Source of the DNA: Druceiella hillmani
Lineage: Eukaryota > Arthropoda > Insecta > Lepidoptera > Hepialidae
Assembly (NCBI GenBank): GCA_039881145.1
Contig: JAYKKI010000074.1
Coordinates: forward strand, 8,844,501-8,908,500
DNA length: 64,000 nucleotides
Direction: 5' to 3'
Part shown: piece after piece, positions 59,668-64,000 of the stretch
Layout: each line of letters begins with the position of its first letter
Position numbering within the stretch: position 1 is the stretch's first letter
Program-made: the position numbers and the translations under genes
The notes under the pieces: model-generated
Seen by the model: the letters and a program-made list of their open reading frames with translations, nothing else
Told to the model about the DNA's origin: nothing
Database searches by the model: none

Positions 59668-62658
59668 CCTGCAGAGGGTTGTTGTGCTTTTGATGATGAC
59701 GATGAGTTTTTTTAAAATCTAGTGTAATCTAAGTAAAATTACAGCATGTTTGAATAAATAGACTTACCAAATCTAGGGTTAAAATTATTATTAATGTTTT
59801 AGACGTTGGGATCACTTAAATGTAAATAATTTTTGCTCCAATTAGCGAATATAATCAACAGTTAATAGAAAAAAATATGAAAATAGAGCATTAAATTTAA
59901 TAATTAATGTAAAATCTTATTTCTTTGGATAAAAATATAACAATAATATTGTATAGAGGTTCATCATATAAAGAATAATCTTTTTCTATTTCTTGAAGCT
60001 TAAACAGTTTTTCCTGAGGTGAACATTCTTATTTTTTGCAGTACTCATCCTGGAAGACAATGGAAAATTTTTTTGAAAAAAATATTGATTCCTGTTCAGA
60101 AGACTAATTAAATAAAATTGTCATGGCCTTTCATTTATATCATATGATTCTGCGTGTAATATAAATATTCGATATTAAGACACATTCTTCTGTATATTGA
60201 CATATGATCAAATAAAATAATTGGCACAAATAATTGGAAAAAACACAAAATATTGAATCTATATAATTTATACTCACTGTTTCCTACTACAATTGATAAT
60301 AATAATATGATCTATTAATTGTTTACGTATAACGTGAAATAATATTCATAATGGAAAATATATGCTTGTACTTGCCTAGTATGTGCTACGGAGTTGTTCA
60401 TCTAATAATTCATGTGGTCCTAGAATATGAAACTTAAACTATATTAATGTTTTAGTAATAATAAACACTGTATTTTCCAGTCTTTAGTATTTTGTAAATG
60501 CTAAAAACTACACCCCCATAAAGTACGGGGATGTAAGGAAAAAAAATACGGGATATGAAAATGAAAGTTGAGCGAGTTGGCAAGAGCAACTGAAATTTTC
60601 GCAGAGAGAGCTCGACCCATTTATATTGCACACCCTTCGGCCGTAATACACATGCTTCGCAAACCCTTCTATTCCAACGACTTGTTCGGTAGGTATGCGA
60701 GGGCTTTTAGATTTAAGAAATTGTAGATATTTGTAAATAAATAGGGATTTAATATTTAATCTTTTTTATAAAAAAATTAAATGCAATATGTATCATTTTA
60801 CTCGAACTTTTTGCTTGAACAATGTGGAAAATAATACTGGAGTGTAAGGGGCATATTTAAAAAATTAAATTTACTTTGTTAGGTAAAATATTATATCATA
60901 TCGAAGAGACCCGGTGTGTGAAAATAGATAATGAAAGATATTGAGACAGATTTATGTTTTCATATGGAAATAATTCAGTCAAGCGTTTGAAGTATTAAAT
61001 TCATATCTATTCCAATAATTGTAGTGTAACGGGATTTTAAGATAAGAAAACGAAAACACGATAACTATAAGTGAGGGTTTATATAATAAAATCTGGAAAT
61101 GGACAGAGAAAAGAAGAGTCAGTGACTTAATTGTTTGCTATATAATATGAGCTTATATGAGTCAAAGAATGGCAAATGTCCACAAAAGTATTCTTATCCT
61201 ATCTTAAAGCTGGATGTTTCAAATTCCGTATTCCAAACTTACGGAATAGTATGGTATGCTGATGAATCAAACCTCGGTTCACCATATTTGTAAGTTTTCC
61301 AACGTGTCTACAAAATGTATCATATTTAAAAGTTGTTTAAATATGGAATTAAAGTTTTTACTTGAGATGAAAATGAATTGGTATTCGAATGTAATTTTAT
61401 ACACAAAATAGATCTGGATGACACGGGTTGCTTGGTGCCTTAGGATACGCTACAAAATAAGCTTTAACGGATATAGATTAGTTATTTATAAAAACAATTA
61501 TTACCTTTTTATGAGCTTGGATGCAAGAAAAATGAGTACATAAATAATTATAGAAAGTAAATATAGTTGTTAAAATCAAGAACTTTAAGGGAAAGTATCG
61601 TAAGTCGTTAAGTATCGTTAATTGTAGTGGAGAGGGAATGAAGTATTAAGTTGCAAATATAATGACATTTCTACCCACAAACTTCTAATTATAAATAATA
61701 TTCTAATAGTTTTATCATATTTCCTTATTGCATAAAATATTGATTGGTATTATACAACTCAGCAATGTAAGTATTTTAGTTGAGCTAAAGAGCAAAATAA
61801 GGCATTGCTTTTCTCGCGCCATCCCGCAACGACGGTTGAGGTTCTGGCGATTTTTTGTTAAGCAAACATTATAATTATTACAATGCATTTTTTAGTATGT
61901 AAATATTGTATTTTCACAGGGGTGGTTCCTTTCATCATCGATAATAATTCACATGGAAATGGCATATACAGTTAAAAGAAGTGATTATGTTAGCGTGGAG
62001 CGGAAGAAATAGTTGTCTGTTTCACTCTTGCTAGTTCTATTTTTATGTATATTTGCATTTTGAATTATTTACATTTCTTTCAGTGAAGTGATAAAAAATA
62101 TTCTAAAAATCGTTTTGGCTTCTCTATTAAAGTGATCCCACTTTAAAAAAATAATTAATCAAGTCTAAAGTAACCTTGTCTATACAGGGGTTTAATAAGG
62201 AACTTAAAATGTATTTAACTTACATTTTTCTTAATCTTTGCTAAGCCGTTGTTATCTAGAAGCATCAGGGTTAGAGGTAAGATTTCCTTTAAGGTACTGA
62301 ATTTTGCGCGAGGGTTATAAACCCTGAGGGTTATAAAGTCTGTTGTGGAAGTCTAATTTTATAATTTTCATTAAAATTATGATTTATATAGATACAGAAT
62401 AAATAGCAATGATTAATATAGCAAAATGCGCCTCGCTTAATTTTTATTATAACAAACAATTCTAGTCGCACATCCATTCCTATATTTTAGGTGGTAACAT
62501 AATTCGTACAGGTTTATTACTCAATTAATTATTTTTTGAAACAATGAAACAATTTCAAACTTAATTGCGTTTTTATTTTTAATTAATAAAATATTTAACT
62601 CAAAGTTTACCTCATTTTTTATCCTTGATTTTAAACTCATATTTCATACGTTATTAAA
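59668..62658. other. no gene recognised
   Basis: The LINE tail repeat lies at 59691-59705. There is an exact 8-bp stem ATTCCGTA / TACGGAAT at about 61226-61250 and a GC-richer patch at 60570-60680. Nothing else could be related to a gene or to repeats elsewhere in the window. Confidence 0.45.
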
Positions 62659-62815
62659 TAGAGACGTAGTTATGAAACTAAGGGTCCCGGAGCAAAAATG
62701 AAATTGGGGCCCTATTCAAACCAAACTCAATACTTTAAATGTGCAAAACTACTTCATCATCAGCTCCTTATCACTCATTGCAAGGCATAATAAAGCAAAG
62801 CTACTTACTACTAAG

Positions 62816-62838
62816 TATATATATATATATAAATATAC

Positions 62839-62926
<88 letters not shown>
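62816..62926. repeat. (TA)n microsatellite inside the hAT-like element
   Basis: A TA tract with AAATATACA and TG interruptions near its start. The YIYIY frames across it are artefacts. Confidence 0.95.
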
Positions 62927-62928
<2 letters not shown>

Positions 62929-63169
62929 ATGAATAGTCCGTGTCGGGGTTAATTTAAGTAGAATAAGGTGATAAGTATTAATAAATTGAAGTAAAGATTA
63001 GGTCTTATTAAATGAGAATAATTACTCTGAAATTGACCACATTTTTTAAATAAGGTTGCATCTACAGTGACTAAAAATGATGGTGTTAGAAAATTAAATA
63101 TTTGATAGATTGCACTCATGCGAGTAAAACGCGTATTATTGTGTCTAGTATTTTAAATATTAGTAATTT

Positions 63170-64000
63170 TAAATATTTCTTCCCTGCTTCAAAATTGGTG
63201 GTCAAAAGCTAGTCATCAAAATGTTTCTTAATTTTCTTTTGCCACTTTTCGTAAAAATTGGGATCGATGTAATATTTTTTGCAGTTTCACTTGGCTTTGT
63301 ATTTGAATGATTCGAAATCGTTTATATAAAATTTAAATTTTGTTTTAATATTTGCTAAAGCTTTACTTGACTCGTCTAAATCGATATAGTGTTTAGTAAA
63401 ATTCTGGATGCATAATTGATGTCATTCCATAACTCCAAATTTAGCATTTTTGTATTAATACTTTCTACTTTGCAGCCTTCATCTTTACTGCAATTCTTCA
63501 GTATTATTTTTGATAATGCCATAAAAAAACGAAGTTTTATTGGAGATATCGTATTAACTTTACTAGACTATACAGTCGGATTTAATTTTTTAGAACGGTT
63601 TCTGATTCGTCAGTGAATTTCGATAGTAGATCACAACGTTTAATGCTATTCCCGAAAAAATATATATAAGTCTTGCATCGTTGCGAAAAAGATCTGTATT
63701 TCTACATAATTGCTAACGGTATAATTTATCACTAAATTCAAATTATGACTGGCGCAATCTACATACTTCGCATTGACCCACACACTTTTTTAAATCAATA
63801 TTTTTGTCAATAAATAATGTAGTTACTTGCTTGACTCAATTTGCTGCGCCACGTTTTTGATGGCTGCAGAAAACCCTAACAATACGTCTCTAACTTCTAT
63901 ATCGACTGGTTGTCCATTTTTTGATCTGGTTGTTACTGCATATCTCAGAATAATGCTTAGTTGATCTTCTTTTGATGTATCCTATGTAGTGTCCATTACA
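63170..64000 (-). pseudogene. hAT-like transposase pseudogene (DUF4371/ZMYM1-like), partial
   Basis: Reading from 64000 towards 63170, successive segments in shifting frames give DTSKEDQLSIILRYAV, PVDIEVRDVLLGF, then YVDCASHNLNLVI, FFATMQDLYIFF, NSIKRCDLLSKFTDES, KLRFFMALSKIIL, and finally KYYIDPNFYEKWQKKIKKHF. These match, in order, the central RNase H-like region of DUF4371-type hAT-like transposases (a DxSxDxSxxEQ-like start, FLGF, CxAHNLNLV, FF, S-x-KRxxLL). There are several frameshifts and stops, including one directly after MDTT at the right edge. The N-terminal zinc finger lies outside the window, and no intact C-terminal dimerisation region was seen. Confidence 0.75.

Larger units (their letters stand above)
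62659..64000 (-). mobile_element. hAT-like (DUF4371-type) transposon, 3' part, cut by window edge
   Basis: The element end at about 62659 reads GACGTAGTTATGAAACTAAG, then GGTCCCGGAG and TTGGGGCCCT. I associate this layout (CAGTGGCGTAGTTA, then GGCCC-rich sequence) with ends of hAT-like elements that encode TTF-zinc-finger/DUF4371 transposases. The expected first bases are partly mutated here. The transposase remnant lies at 63170-64000 on the minus strand. A TA microsatellite (62816-62926) has expanded between the end and the coding part. The other end lies beyond the window. Confidence 0.65.

Overview
The window is strongly AT-rich (about 70% A+T by eye) eukaryotic DNA. I found no intact protein-coding gene, no rRNA or tRNA gene, and nothing bacterial. 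It holds long (TA)n arrays, old interspersed repeats and broken transposase or reverse-transcriptase fragments of arthropod type. An insect is the best reading. Several copies of a repeat ending in a GGTACGGAACCC-type inverted tail, which I associate with moth and butterfly genomes, make Lepidoptera my first guess (about 50% sure).

Left third (1-22 kb): a TA array; the first copy of a dispersed repeat carrying back-to-back TGACGT motifs (family A, ~4.0-4.4 kb); a weak LINE reverse-transcriptase remnant (~4.7-4.9 kb); a 32-bp tandem repeat (6.2 kb); a two-copy family C (7.5 and 20.6 kb); a 695-bp palindrome with identical 291-bp arms (8.4-9.1 kb); the first copy of a ~3-kb duplicated segment (9.7-12.8 kb); and a cluster of four short hairpins (18.3-19.8 kb) followed by a long-armed foldback element (19.93-20.15 kb).

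Middle (22-54 kb): the second, diverged copy of the 3-kb segment (22.3-26.1 kb); further GGAACCC-tailed repeats; three copies of a family B repeat (30.2, 36.8, 46.6 kb); the second foldback element (34.2 kb); family A copies 2 and 3 (38.7 and 53.9 kb); a 203-bp tandem duplication (41.7-42.15 kb) beside a TA array with regularly spaced G interruptions; and three poly-G runs of 11-13 bases.

Right end (55-64 kb): the only stretch with recognisable protein remains, all from mobile elements. These are a hAT transposase C-terminal piece (55.3 kb), a fragment of an uncharacterised arthropod DCYFC-type family (56.3 kb), a complete but internally deleted piggyBac element with TTAA flanks (57.36-58.62 kb), an RTE-like reverse-transcriptase tail (59.4-59.7 kb), and a hAT-like DUF4371-type transposase pseudogene running off the right edge (62.66-64.0 kb).

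The parts do not form a pathway. The window reads as intergenic, intronic or heterochromatic DNA shaped by transposition, inverted duplication and slippage. The most distinctive signals are the perfect palindrome, the hairpin cluster, the foldback family with a hammerhead-like core, and the piggyBac copy with both ends preserved. All recognitions come from reading the sequence; no database search was run.
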